From Spirosoma sp. (GTDB lineage Bacteria; Bacteroidota; Bacteroidia; Cytophagales; Spirosomataceae): a stretch of 7,414 bases of DNA. The notes under the pieces were generated by a model. The model was not told where the DNA came from and did no database searches. It saw nothing but the letters and a program-made list of their open reading frames with translations. Of the stretch, positions 1-6,899 are shown one piece after another. The DNA is taken from positions 1 to 7,414 of the forward strand of contig JANXVQ010000392.1 of assembly GCA_025351545.1 (NCBI GenBank), written 5' to 3'. Every line of letters begins with the position of its first letter. Within the stretch, counting starts at the first letter, position 1. Position numbers and translations under genes: made by a program.

Positions 1-45
1 GGAAGCCGGGCCAACGGTGGCCACAATCTTGGTTTTCTTTGACAT
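1..45 (-). CDS. pyk: Pyruvate kinase, N-terminal 15 codons only (cut by left edge)
   Basis: Read leftward from the ATG at 43-45, the frame gives MSKKTKIVATVGPAS. This is the characteristic start of pyruvate kinase: the first beta strand KTKIVATVGPAS leads into the catalytic TIM barrel. Pyruvate kinase converts phosphoenolpyruvate and ADP to pyruvate and ATP in the last step of glycolysis. Only the first strand is inside the window, so active-site residues and gene integrity cannot be judged. It lies 106 bases downstream of priA on the same strand. A -7-like element in the gap suggests it can be transcribed from its own promoter. The identification rests on a short but very conserved motif. 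Confidence 0.85.
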   Translation of the reverse strand, partial: MSKKTKIVATVGPAS

Positions 46-85
46 GGGACGGGAAAAATTGGGCAAAATTGGCCAGAAGCCGGTG

Positions 86-93
86 CAAAAATA
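86..93 (-). promoter_or_regulatory. Candidate Bacteroidota -7 element for pyk
   Basis: On the minus strand this reads TATTTTTG, an exact fit to the Bacteroidota sigma-A -7 consensus TAnnTTTG. It ends 40 bases before the pyk start codon, which would give a 5' leader of roughly 30-35 bases. No TTTG -33 element is seen at the usual distance upstream. The same T-run also follows a weak 5-bp stem (ACCGT/ACGGT, arms at 94-98 and 111-115), so the stretch could instead be a poor priA terminator. Confidence 0.35.
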
Positions 94-151
94 ACCGTAT
101 GGTCTAATAAACGGTGGTATTTGTGGAAATTTTACGGAAGAGTAACAGAAC

Positions 152-2677
152 TTACAAGCAATCTACATCGACTATTACGCTCACCTGGCGTAAACCTTTG
201 TCGGTCAGAATGTCGTTGATACGGTCTTGAATGTATGTTTTTACGGCTTTTATATTCACTTTGTCGCGCTCGATTTTTATGAGAATATCGAACAAAAACT
301 GGTTGCGGATTCGCTCAACCAACGGCTCCTCTGGTCCTAAAACGCGGCTGCTACCCAGTGCATCGGTCAATTCGGCTGCTAATCGTTCGGCTGCCTGATG
401 ACTAATGGCACGGTCTGTATGGCGAATGGTCAGTTTGATAAGCCGCGAAAAAGGCGGGTAGTTAAAATCCTGCCGTTCTTTAAGCTCTTCCTCAAAAAGT
501 CCTTTATAATTATTGTCAACTATTTTTTGCAGTATTGGCTGCTGCGGGTTGCTGGTTTGAATCAGCACCGTACCTTGCCGTCCTGCGCGTCGGCCTGCTC
601 GCCCGCTCACCTGCGTAATCATTTGAAAGGCGCGTTCTGTAGCCCGGAAGTCGGGGAAGTGAATAATTCGGTCAGCATCGAAAATGCCAACTAAACTAAC
701 ATTGTCGAAGTCCAGCCCTTTAGTAATCATCTGTGTCCCCACCAGAATATCAACTTGCCCGCCCTCAAATTCCTGAATAATTTGCTGGTACGAATTTTTG
801 GCGCGGGTTGTGTCTGAATCCATCCGTAACACCCGTGACTTTGGAAAGAAAATTAATAATTGATCTTCCAGCTTTTCTGTTCCGAAACCAATCGTGCGCA
901 CTTTGGTTGACCCGCAGGTTGGACAGGTGCGGGGTACGGCTTCTTTGTGGCCGCAATAATGGCAACGCAGCTCGGCGTCGCGCTGATGATAAGTTAGGCT
1001 CACGGCGCAATTAAGGCACTCGGCCGTCCAGTCGCAGTCTTCGCACTGCATATAAGGCGAATAACCGCGACGGTTCTGAAACAGGATGCTTTGTTCTTTG
1101 CGCTCCATATTCGCTTCCAGGGCGCCGAGCAAGGCCGACGAAAACTCACTTTTCATCGTTTTTCGCTTTTTTTCCTGCTGCGTGTTCACCAGCACGATAT
1201 TGGGCAGTGTCGCGTCGCCGAAACGCTGAAACAGCTCGACCAGACCATAGCGGCCCTGTTTGGCCTGGTGATAGGTCTCGAGTGAGGGCGTGGCCGATCC
1301 CAGCAGCACTTTAGCCTGTTGCCAATGGGCTAGCATCATGGCTACATCCCGGGCATGATAGCGAGGGGCGGGGTCGTGTTGTTTATAACTGGTTTCATGT
1401 TCTTCATCCACGATAATCAACCCCATATTATCGAAGGGTAGAAACACCGCCGACCGCACGCCAACGACAAACTGATACTGCCCCGACACCACGCCTTTCC
1501 AAACTTCCACGCGCTCATTGTCTGAGAATTTGGAATGGTAAATGCCCATCTTATCGCCAAAGACCCGTTGCAGCCGTACCACAATTTGAGTAGTCAGCGC
1601 AATTTCCGGCAACAGATACAGCACCTGCGATCCGCCGGAAAGGGCTTGTTGAATGAGTTCGATATAGACTTCGGTCTTGCCGCTCCCCGTAATGCCGTGC
1701 AACAAAACGATGTTCTGGTGCTCGAACTGCGCCATGATTTGCGACGAAGCGGCCTGTTGCGCATCGGTTAATTTTATTTCCGCTTGTGGAGCGGCATTGT
1801 CCGAAAAACGAGGCTGAATAATCTCGAATGTCTCGAATACCTGATTTTTGATGAGTGTCGAAAGGGATGATTGCGAGAGTTCGTCATCCTGATTCAGAAT
1901 CGTTTTGTCTAATCCTTTTTCATTTAACGACGGCGTGCGCTGTACCGGAACATGGCTCAGGTAGCGCATGACAACTTCCTGCTGTTTGGGTAGTTTTTCG
2001 AGCCGTTGCAGTAATACAAGAAGTTGTTCCTTATCTTCATAATTGCGGTGCAGCCGGACCTTTCGCACCATTTTCGGGACGTATTTTTCCCGGACTTCTT
2101 CAAACACAATGATGGCTTTTTTGCCCACCAGCGATTTAATCAGGGCTGCAACGTTAGTCCCTTCACCCGCCAGCCGCCCCAGTTCTTCATACAGTAATGA
2201 CGAGTGTTTTTTGAGCTCAGTGAGCAACGTTTCTTCAAATTCGGTAAGCAGTTCGGGGTAGTCGAAGTCAGGATTGAACTGCACCTTCGATTGACTCGAA
2301 ATTTTTAAACCTGAGGGCAAGGCCACATTCATAACCTCCCCTATACAGCACATATAGTACTCGGAAATCCACTTAAAAAGCTCTAGTTGATAGGTTGTTG
2401 TTAATGGATAATCGTCAAGTATCTCGTTAATGTAACGGGCCTGATAACCAGTGGGTGGGGTGTTGTGTAGGCGGGCAACAATGGCTGTAAGCACTCGTCT
2501 ATTCGTCTTTCCAAAGGGAACAATTACTCTGGCACCAATTTTAATTCCCTCCGCCATCCCCCTGGGAACCCGATAGGTGAACAATTTGGGCACTGGAATC
2601 GGTAAAATTAAATCGGCAAAGAAAGTTATTTCTTCACTGTCGAATGACGAAAATAGCGTATTGGCTTGGTTTTCCAC
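152..2677 (-). CDS. priA: Primosomal protein N' (replication restart helicase PriA)
   Basis: PriA is a 3'-to-5' superfamily 2 helicase that recognises stalled or repaired forks and starts reloading of the replicative helicase. The 841-residue product shows the expected order. An N-terminal 3'-DNA-binding domain lies at about residues 20-125 (ADLILPIPVPKLFTYRVP). A lysine/glutamate-rich winged-helix and linker region follows to about 300. The helicase core has Walker A GITGSGKTE (328-336), DEEH (424-427), SATPS (461-465), GTQM (647-650) and QVSGRAGR (689-696). Eight cysteines (545, 548, 554, 557, 572, 575, 585, 588) form the paired zinc sites inserted in the helicase. The protein is about 110 residues longer than E. 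coli PriA; much of the excess appears to lie in the 125-300 region. The start is GTG at 2675-2677; no in-frame ATG is seen just upstream and the next methionine (41) would cut the DNA-binding domain. No Shine-Dalgarno sequence precedes it. All key motifs are intact. Confidence 0.97.
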   Translation of the reverse strand: MENQANTLFSSFDSEEITFFADLILPIPVPKLFTYRVPRGMAEGIKIGARVIVPFGKTNRRVLTAIVARLHNTPPTGYQARYINEILDDYPLTTTYQLELFKWISEYYMCCIGEVMNVALPSGLKISSQSKVQFNPDFDYPELLTEFEETLLTELKKHSSLLYEELGRLAGEGTNVAALIKSLVGKKAIIVFEEVREKYVPKMVRKVRLHRNYEDKEQLLVLLQRLEKLPKQQEVVMRYLSHVPVQRTPSLNEKGLDKTILNQDDELSQSSLSTLIKNQVFETFEIIQPRFSDNAAPQAEIKLTDAQQAASSQIMAQFEHQNIVLLHGITGSGKTEVYIELIQQALSGGSQVLYLLPEIALTTQIVVRLQRVFGDKMGIYHSKFSDNERVEVWKGVVSGQYQFVVGVRSAVFLPFDNMGLIIVDEEHETSYKQHDPAPRYHARDVAMMLAHWQQAKVLLGSATPSLETYHQAKQGRYGLVELFQRFGDATLPNIVLVNTQQEKKRKTMKSEFSSALLGALEANMERKEQSILFQNRRGYSPYMQCEDCDWTAECLNCAVSLTYHQRDAELRCHYCGHKEAVPRTCPTCGSTKVRTIGFGTEKLEDQLLIFFPKSRVLRMDSDTTRAKNSYQQIIQEFEGGQVDILVGTQMITKGLDFDNVSLVGIFDADRIIHFPDFRATERAFQMITQVSGRAGRRAGRQGTVLIQTSNPQQPILQKIVDNNYKGLFEEELKERQDFNYPPFSRLIKLTIRHTDRAISHQAAERLAAELTDALGSSRVLGPEEPLVERIRNQFLFDILIKIERDKVNIKAVKTYIQDRINDILTDKGLRQVSVIVDVDCL

Positions 2678-2698
2678 AAATATGATCTGTACGTCCAG

Positions 2699-2742
2699 TA
2701 AATATACATAGAAAACTCCCAGAGGCTGGCAAAGCTTTTGCC
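2699..2742 (-). promoter_or_regulatory. Candidate priA promoter with a palindrome over the -33 site
   Basis: On the minus strand TATATTTA (2699-2706) matches the Bacteroidota -7 consensus TAnnTTTG except for the last base. A TTTG (2730-2733) lies 23 bases further upstream, slightly long for a -33 element. Transcription would begin about 15 bases before the GTG start of priA. The TTTG sits inside a perfect 6-bp inverted repeat, GGCAAA-GCT-TTTGCC (2728-2742), which could be an operator. Both calls are by eye and weak. Confidence 0.25.
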
Positions 2743-2810
2743 TGATAGACCACTAACTTCTTTGTAACTAATGGGTGGGTTAAGATTATTGTAGCGTACA
2801 AATCTTTTTG

Positions 2811-2828
2811 TAATCAGACTCCTGATTA
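2811..2828. promoter_or_regulatory. Operator-like dyad TAATCAG-N4-CTGATTA
   Basis: A perfect 7-bp inverted repeat with a 4-base spacer (ACTC) sits midway between the two divergent genes. There is no adjoining T-tract of the kind that would make it a terminator, so a binding site for a dimeric regulator is the better reading. The inner ACTC also pairs with GAGT at 2829-2832, giving an alternative fold. No regulator gene is present in the window to pair with it. Confidence 0.35.
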
Positions 2829-2939
2829 GAGTAGATTGAACAATGACCTATACGGGTGGCTGCTTTTGACTGTCTGCCGGCTAGTTTGCTTGCCTATCAG
2901 TGTTAGAAAATTGGATGGCACACTCGAAAATTACCCCGT

Positions 2940-2975
2940 AAAAAGTCCCCCTGGCGCAACCTTTGGAGACTTTTT
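2940..2975. terminator. A-tract/T-tract hairpin upstream of ypdA
   Basis: AAAAAGTCCCC (2940-2950) and GGAGACTTTTT (2965-2975) form an 11-position stem around a 14-base loop. In plus-strand RNA one position is a C-A mismatch; in minus-strand RNA the same position is a G-U wobble, so the stem is continuous only in leftward transcripts. The layout is that of a bidirectional intrinsic terminator. No known gene ends here, so it could equally be a structured part of the ypdA 5' leader or the end of a small leftward transcript. Confidence 0.4.
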
Positions 2976-3038
2976 CCTTGTTATTAAACTATATAGCACG
3001 GAATAACCCGGTGGAGAACGTGCCTTGTTTATTACTAT

Positions 3039-4043
3039 ATGCAAACATACGACGTTATTATTGTTGGCGGAGGCCCCTGCGGGCTGGCAGCTGGCATTGA
3101 AGCAGCTAAAGCTGGACTTAGCCATTTGATTCTGGAAATGGGAAGCCTGACTGAATCAATCCGGCAGTATCCACGCCGAATGCGTTTTTTCTCAACAGCC
3201 GAAAATATTGAAATTGGCGGGTTGCCTTTTGCCATTTCGGATGTGAAAGCCGGGCGCGACGAGGCCCTTCAATACTACTGCAAAGCAGCCGCGTATTACC
3301 ACCTGAATTTTAACCTGTTTCAGGAAGTCTGGCAAGTTCAGAAAGAAGGCGATGTATTTACGGTTACGACCAAAACAGGTGGCCAGTATCAGGCCCGAAA
3401 AGTGATTATGGCAACGGGCTACTTTACACGACCGCGCTGGCTCAATATTCCCGGCGAAAACCTGCCCCACGTATCGCACTATTACGACGAACCATTCAAA
3501 TATTCGTTCACTAACGTAGTTATTATCGGCGGGTCTAATTCAGCGGTCGAAGCGGCTCTGGAATTATATCGTCACAATGTAAATATAACTGTAGTTCACC
3601 GGGGCGACGATTTTCGGAGCACGGTAAAATACTGGCTTGTGCCCGATGTGAAAAACCGCGTGAAGGAAGGTAGAATAAAAACGGTCTTTGACTCGTGCGT
3701 AACACAAATTGATGAGAAATCGGTAACGGTCAACAACCTGAAAACGGGCGAAGAAACCCAGCTCCCGGCCGATTTTGTACTGGTATTGACGGGTTATATT
3801 CCTGATGCAGAATTACTGCGTCGTTGCGGAATTGAGCTCGATCCAACTACACAGGTGCCGGTTTATGATAAAGAAACCTTTGAAACTACCGTAGCGGGCC
3901 TGTACGTTTGCGGTACAGTTATGGCCGGGATTTACACTGAGAAAGTCTTTATTGAAAATGGTCGCGAACATGCTCAGGCCATTATTGACCATATTATGGG
4001 CCGCGAGGTGCATAAAGTAGCCGAGTTAATTCAGCGAATTTAG
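3039..4043 (+). CDS. ypdA: YpdA-type FAD/NADPH bacillithiol disulfide reductase
   Basis: This 334-residue flavoprotein has the layout of the YpdA family (thioredoxin-reductase-like), which reduces bacillithiol disulfide with NADPH in low-GC Gram-positives and is also found in Bacteroidota. The FAD-binding motif is IVGGGPCGLAAG (residues 8-19). Its Cys14 matches the conserved cysteine of YpdA. ATGYF (125-129) closes the first FAD segment, GGSNSAVEAA (164-173) is the NADPH motif followed by VVHRG (185-189), and GLYVCGTVMAG (287-297) is the C-terminal FAD motif. No CxxC thioredoxin-reductase pair is visible, which separates it from TrxB. The product should be cytosolic. The start ATG leaves only six residues before the FAD strand, the normal position; no Shine-Dalgarno is seen. 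It stands alone, with no bacillithiol synthesis gene (bshA, bshB or bshC) beside it. Its stop codon is the first triplet of a strong hairpin. Substrate is inferred from the family. Confidence 0.9.
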   Translation: MQTYDVIIVGGGPCGLAAGIEAAKAGLSHLILEMGSLTESIRQYPRRMRFFSTAENIEIGGLPFAISDVKAGRDEALQYYCKAAAYYHLNFNLFQEVWQVQKEGDVFTVTTKTGGQYQARKVIMATGYFTRPRWLNIPGENLPHVSHYYDEPFKYSFTNVVIIGGSNSAVEAALELYRHNVNITVVHRGDDFRSTVKYWLVPDVKNRVKEGRIKTVFDSCVTQIDEKSVTVNNLKTGEETQLPADFVLVLTGYIPDAELLRRCGIELDPTTQVPVYDKETFETTVAGLYVCGTVMAGIYTEKVFIENGREHAQAIIDHIMGREVHKVAELIQRI

Positions 4044-4092
4044 CGATAATCAATGGCCCGGGATTATGGTCTTGGGCCATTGATTATCGCTA
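4041..4092. terminator. Perfect 19-bp hairpin starting on the ypdA stop codon
   Basis: TAGCGATAATCAATGGCCC (4041-4059) and GGGCCATTGATTATCGCTA (4074-4092) are exact reverse complements around a 14-base loop. The first three bases are the TAG stop of ypdA. Position suggests transcription termination or 3'-end protection of the ypdA message, and possibly of leftward transcripts from the receptor operon. There is no clean T-run directly after either arm, so it is not a textbook intrinsic terminator. Its length and perfection also fit a dispersed palindromic repeat unit. Confidence 0.6.
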
Positions 4093-4119
4093 CTATAATT
4101 GTCTGTTTTGTGCTATTAG

Positions 4120-4446
4120 TCAGTTAATCAGGTAGTATATGTCGCAATAATAACCGCCTGACGGCAAACCATCGCCGACGGGCCACGGGTAAAATGATTC
4201 CTGAATGTAGGTAAACCAGGCCATCAACTCTGTCTGATTACCCGTTTTACTGGTTTAATCGACTTCGGCCTGTATTACCGACTTGTGCAATCTGCATTCG
4301 TTCCTGAATTTGTACTCTTTCGCACAGTGATTGTTGTGCGGCTGGTCGATGCCCTGTAGGTAAGTTGCTAAGGGTATCGAAGATAAAAAGGATTTGTAAT
4401 CAAGACCTTCTGTATAGGTTTCGCTTTTTCGATAGCCGTATGAGTA
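4120..4446 (-). pseudogene. Possible decayed coding remnant, family not recognised
   Basis: Between the ypdA hairpin and the receptor gene no intact gene is seen. One leftward frame stays open for 109 codons apart from a single internal TAA (4255-4257), and ends with TGA at 4120-4122. Its last part is protein-like: after an ATG at 4222-4224 it reads MAWFTYIQESF, then YPWPVGDGLPSGGYYCDIYY and LIN. The upstream part (SYGYRKSETYTEGLDYKSFL and on) is less convincing. It could be the tail of a gene broken by a nonsense mutation and loss of its front, a 34-residue small protein, or chance. The two other leftward frames here are also partly open (35 and 50 codons), which weakens the case. A 6-bp hairpin, CGCACA/TGTGCG, lies at 4321-4340. 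Confidence 0.3.
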
Positions 4447-4475
4447 TCAGTCAGTAATAATGCCGGAATGCCACA

Positions 4476-6899
4476 TTACAACTTCACTTGCATTGTTAAA
4501 TAAACACCCCGCCCGTCGGAGGGGAGGATGCCGGGTCCCGGATAACCCGTTGCCCGACGGGTGAAGTAAGCCCGATTTGCCAGGTTATTGAGGCTGCCTT
4601 CCAAACGGAACCGGCTAAATTGATACGACAGACTCGCATCCATAATCGCATAGGCTGGAATCAGGCCGATAACTGCCGAAACACCCCCTTCGGCAGCATT
4701 CGTCGCGTCAGAAAACTGATTGGAAAGATACGTGTATTGAAAAGAGGCTTTTAGGTTTTTGTAGCTCAATCTGACCCCGCTTTTAAGGTTTATATTTGGT
4801 ACAAACTCAACCTGATTCCCAACGACACCGGCAGTTTCGCTGGCTTTATATGTAGAATGAATCAAGGCTACATTGGCGAACACAACGCCACTTAGATTAG
4901 CATTCTGTGGGTTAGCCAACCGCAGGAAATCGCCCTCGGCGTAGGACTCTAACCCCATAATAACCGCCTGCCCAATGTTGCCCCGTCGCCGGAGAACCCG
5001 GTCGTTTGCGTCGTAAAATTGCACCTCGCCAATGCGGTTGTTGTAGTTCAGGTAAAAGGCACTAACGTCGAAATTATAAAGCGTGGTTTGCGTACTGCGA
5101 ATGCCCAAATCAACGGAGTATCCTTTCTCATCCTGTAAATTGGGGTCAATCACCGATGATGGGTTAGCAATTCGCATATCGCTGAAGGTAATCGAGCGGT
5201 AATTCTGCGAAATGTTGCCGTAAATATCCAATTGTGGTGTCGGCTTGTAGCTGATTCCCAGGCCACCCAATACAAACTGTCGTCCATTTGTGCGGATTTC
5301 ATTGGTGCGGGTGGCGTTGATGATATTTCCGGCAAGATCGCGCGTTATGGTGCCGTAAAAACCGTTGGCTGTGGTATGAATATATTCGAAGCGAACACCG
5401 GGCGTAATCGACAGTTTATCACCTACATACAAAATATTTTCGGCAAATAGCGACACATTTCGGTTTGGAAACTGGTAGTCGGATGCGATTCCCTGATCGT
5501 TGTCGATAAAGTTAAAATTGGCATCTTTTCCCGTGCTTCCCAAGCCTTGTATGCTGTGGTTATAGCCGTGATAATAGCGACCGCCCACCAGCAAAACTGC
5601 CTGTTGCTTGCCTACATAATACCGCTTTAAATACCGGGCTTCGGCACCGTAATTCTGGAAATCACCTTTAATCAAATCCCGTTCGCTGTTATCGTCCACG
5701 CTGGCTACGCGGTTGGGCCGGAAACCCAGCGAATACCGATATGCATACAAGCCAAACACTCTCAAATTGAACTCATTAAGAGCGTTGAACTTATAGTCGA
5801 AATGCAGGGCGGGCATAGTCCAGTTCACCTTAAACCAGTTGCGTTCCCGATTACTTTGTCGGGGATTTTCGGCAAACATAGCGTCGGTGAGGCCGCCCGG
5901 CTGCTGAGCCAGATAGCTCATTTGGGTCATGTCGACGCCCAGCGTTGTCTTTTCCGAAAAATGGTAATTAATGTCGGCAAAGATTGTGTAGTTGGTGAAA
6001 TGTGAATTAGGCCTCCAGCCGTCACCTTTTTTGTATTGAAAAAACGTGTAATAACTTAACTTGCCTACCGTACCGCTGGCGCTGGTGAATGCATTATAGA
6101 AACCAAACGAACCAATACTTTGCCGGGCAATCAATTCAAACGTTCGATTGGCGATTGGCTTTTTCATGACAAAATTGAGCAACCCACCAAACTGTGTGCC
6201 GTATTGAAGTGAAGCCGCGCCCCGCACAATCTGAATGCGCCCAACGGCTTCTATCGGTGGGGTATAATAACTTTCCGGGTAGCCCAGCGCATCGGCACTA
6301 ATGTCGTAGCCATTCTGGCGCACGTTGAAATTGGAGCTTCGGTTGGGGTCGAGACCTCGCCCGCCAACACTGAGTTGCAGACCGGCGCCTTCATTTTCCC
6401 AGATGTTCAAACCCGCCACCCGAGCGTAAATCTGCCGGGCGTTATTGGTCGATAGATTGGCCACGAGCTGATCAGGAATGATTACTTCTGATTTTTTGCC
6501 TTCGTAAATCCCCATGCTCTCAACACCCCGCATTCGGGTAAAACCGAAATCAGATTGTTTGTCGGTAACGGTCACTTCGTCCAGCGTTTCGAGCCGCCGG
6601 GCTACTTGAATCACCACGACCTGGTTATGTCCGGCAATAGCTGTTGGGTATTTAGCGGTTTTGAAATCGGGTGAGCTGGTGTGCAGAACATATTGACCAG
6701 TAGGTAAATCGGTAAACGTAAACTTGCCTAAGCTGTCCGTCACAGCGCTACGTTTTCCATTGTTTAGATAAACGGTACAACCTTTCACGGCCGTACTGTC
6801 ATGACGAGCCTGCACCGTTCCCGAAAGCTGGTGTTGGGCCGAAATAGCCATGGAGAAAAGGCAAAAAAGGAACAGACTAAAAACCGTAAATTTTGTCAT
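4476..6899 (-). CDS. TonB-dependent outer-membrane receptor, FecA-like, with carboxypeptidase-regulatory-like domain
   Basis: The 807-residue protein is an outer-membrane active transporter powered by TonB-ExbBD. Residues 1-21 are a signal peptide with a hydrophobic core (FSLFLFCLFSMAISA) and a likely cut before QHQ. Residues about 24-102 form a carboxypeptidase-regulatory-like beta-sandwich (LSGTVQ, DLPTGQYVL) typical of Bacteroidota receptors. A TonB-box-like LDEVTV follows at 106-111. The plug spans about 130-250 (RQIYARVAGLNIWE, SVGGRGLDPNRSSNFNVRQ, VRGAASLQYGTQFGGLLNF), and the remainder is an aromatic-rich 22-strand barrel ending at a natural terminus, GRGVYLTMQVKL. The tail motif RRATGYPGPGILPSDGR resembles receptors annotated as Fe(III)-dicitrate FecA types, so an iron complex is the best guess; no residue proves the substrate. 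The gene overlaps the end of the HTTM gene by 23 bases, which implies one transcript and translational coupling. The start is fixed by the signal peptide. No SD-like sequence precedes it; the mRNA there instead copies the 16S tail. Confidence 0.95.
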   Translation of the reverse strand: MTKFTVFSLFLFCLFSMAISAQHQLSGTVQARHDSTAVKGCTVYLNNGKRSAVTDSLGKFTFTDLPTGQYVLHTSSPDFKTAKYPTAIAGHNQVVVIQVARRLETLDEVTVTDKQSDFGFTRMRGVESMGIYEGKKSEVIIPDQLVANLSTNNARQIYARVAGLNIWENEGAGLQLSVGGRGLDPNRSSNFNVRQNGYDISADALGYPESYYTPPIEAVGRIQIVRGAASLQYGTQFGGLLNFVMKKPIANRTFELIARQSIGSFGFYNAFTSASGTVGKLSYYTFFQYKKGDGWRPNSHFTNYTIFADINYHFSEKTTLGVDMTQMSYLAQQPGGLTDAMFAENPRQSNRERNWFKVNWTMPALHFDYKFNALNEFNLRVFGLYAYRYSLGFRPNRVASVDDNSERDLIKGDFQNYGAEARYLKRYYVGKQQAVLLVGGRYYHGYNHSIQGLGSTGKDANFNFIDNDQGIASDYQFPNRNVSLFAENILYVGDKLSITPGVRFEYIHTTANGFYGTITRDLAGNIINATRTNEIRTNGRQFVLGGLGISYKPTPQLDIYGNISQNYRSITFSDMRIANPSSVIDPNLQDEKGYSVDLGIRSTQTTLYNFDVSAFYLNYNNRIGEVQFYDANDRVLRRRGNIGQAVIMGLESYAEGDFLRLANPQNANLSGVVFANVALIHSTYKASETAGVVGNQVEFVPNINLKSGVRLSYKNLKASFQYTYLSNQFSDATNAAEGGVSAVIGLIPAYAIMDASLSYQFSRFRLEGSLNNLANRAYFTRRATGYPGPGILPSDGRGVYLTMQVKL

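Larger units (their letters stand above)
2678..3038. other. Divergent intergenic region between priA and ypdA
   Basis: These 361 bases separate two genes that point away from each other, so both promoters should lie here. No convincing coding frame is present. Structure seen: a GGCAAA-GCT-TTTGCC palindrome (2728-2742), a TAATCAG/CTGATTA dyad (2811-2828), and an A-tract/T-tract hairpin (2940-2975). A weak rightward promoter candidate is TTG at 2836-2838 and TGCTTTTG at 2861-2868 with a 22-base spacer; it has one mismatch to the -7 consensus and would leave a leader of about 165 bases ahead of ypdA. No exact TAnnTTTG occurs on the plus strand here. Confidence 0.6.

Noticed and set aside
398..694. 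Rightward open frame of 98 codons
   Set aside because: It lies wholly inside priA on the opposite strand, resembles no family and overlaps the conserved helicase region; it is a shadow frame.
3192..3479. Leftward open frame of 95 codons
   Set aside because: It is antisense within ypdA, whose conserved FAD and NADPH motifs explain the sequence.
4368..4475. Leftward 35-codon frame just after the receptor stop (CGIPALLLTDTHTAIEKA...) recalling the end of a response-regulator receiver domain
   Set aside because: The likeness is loose, the KPF-like position reads NPF, no upstream half of a receiver is present, and it shares bases with other open frames, so it is not called as a gene.
5232..5450. 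Rightward and leftward frames of 60-72 codons inside the receptor gene, also near 5802-6005
   Set aside because: They are shadows of the TonB-dependent receptor barrel, without start signals or recognisable content.
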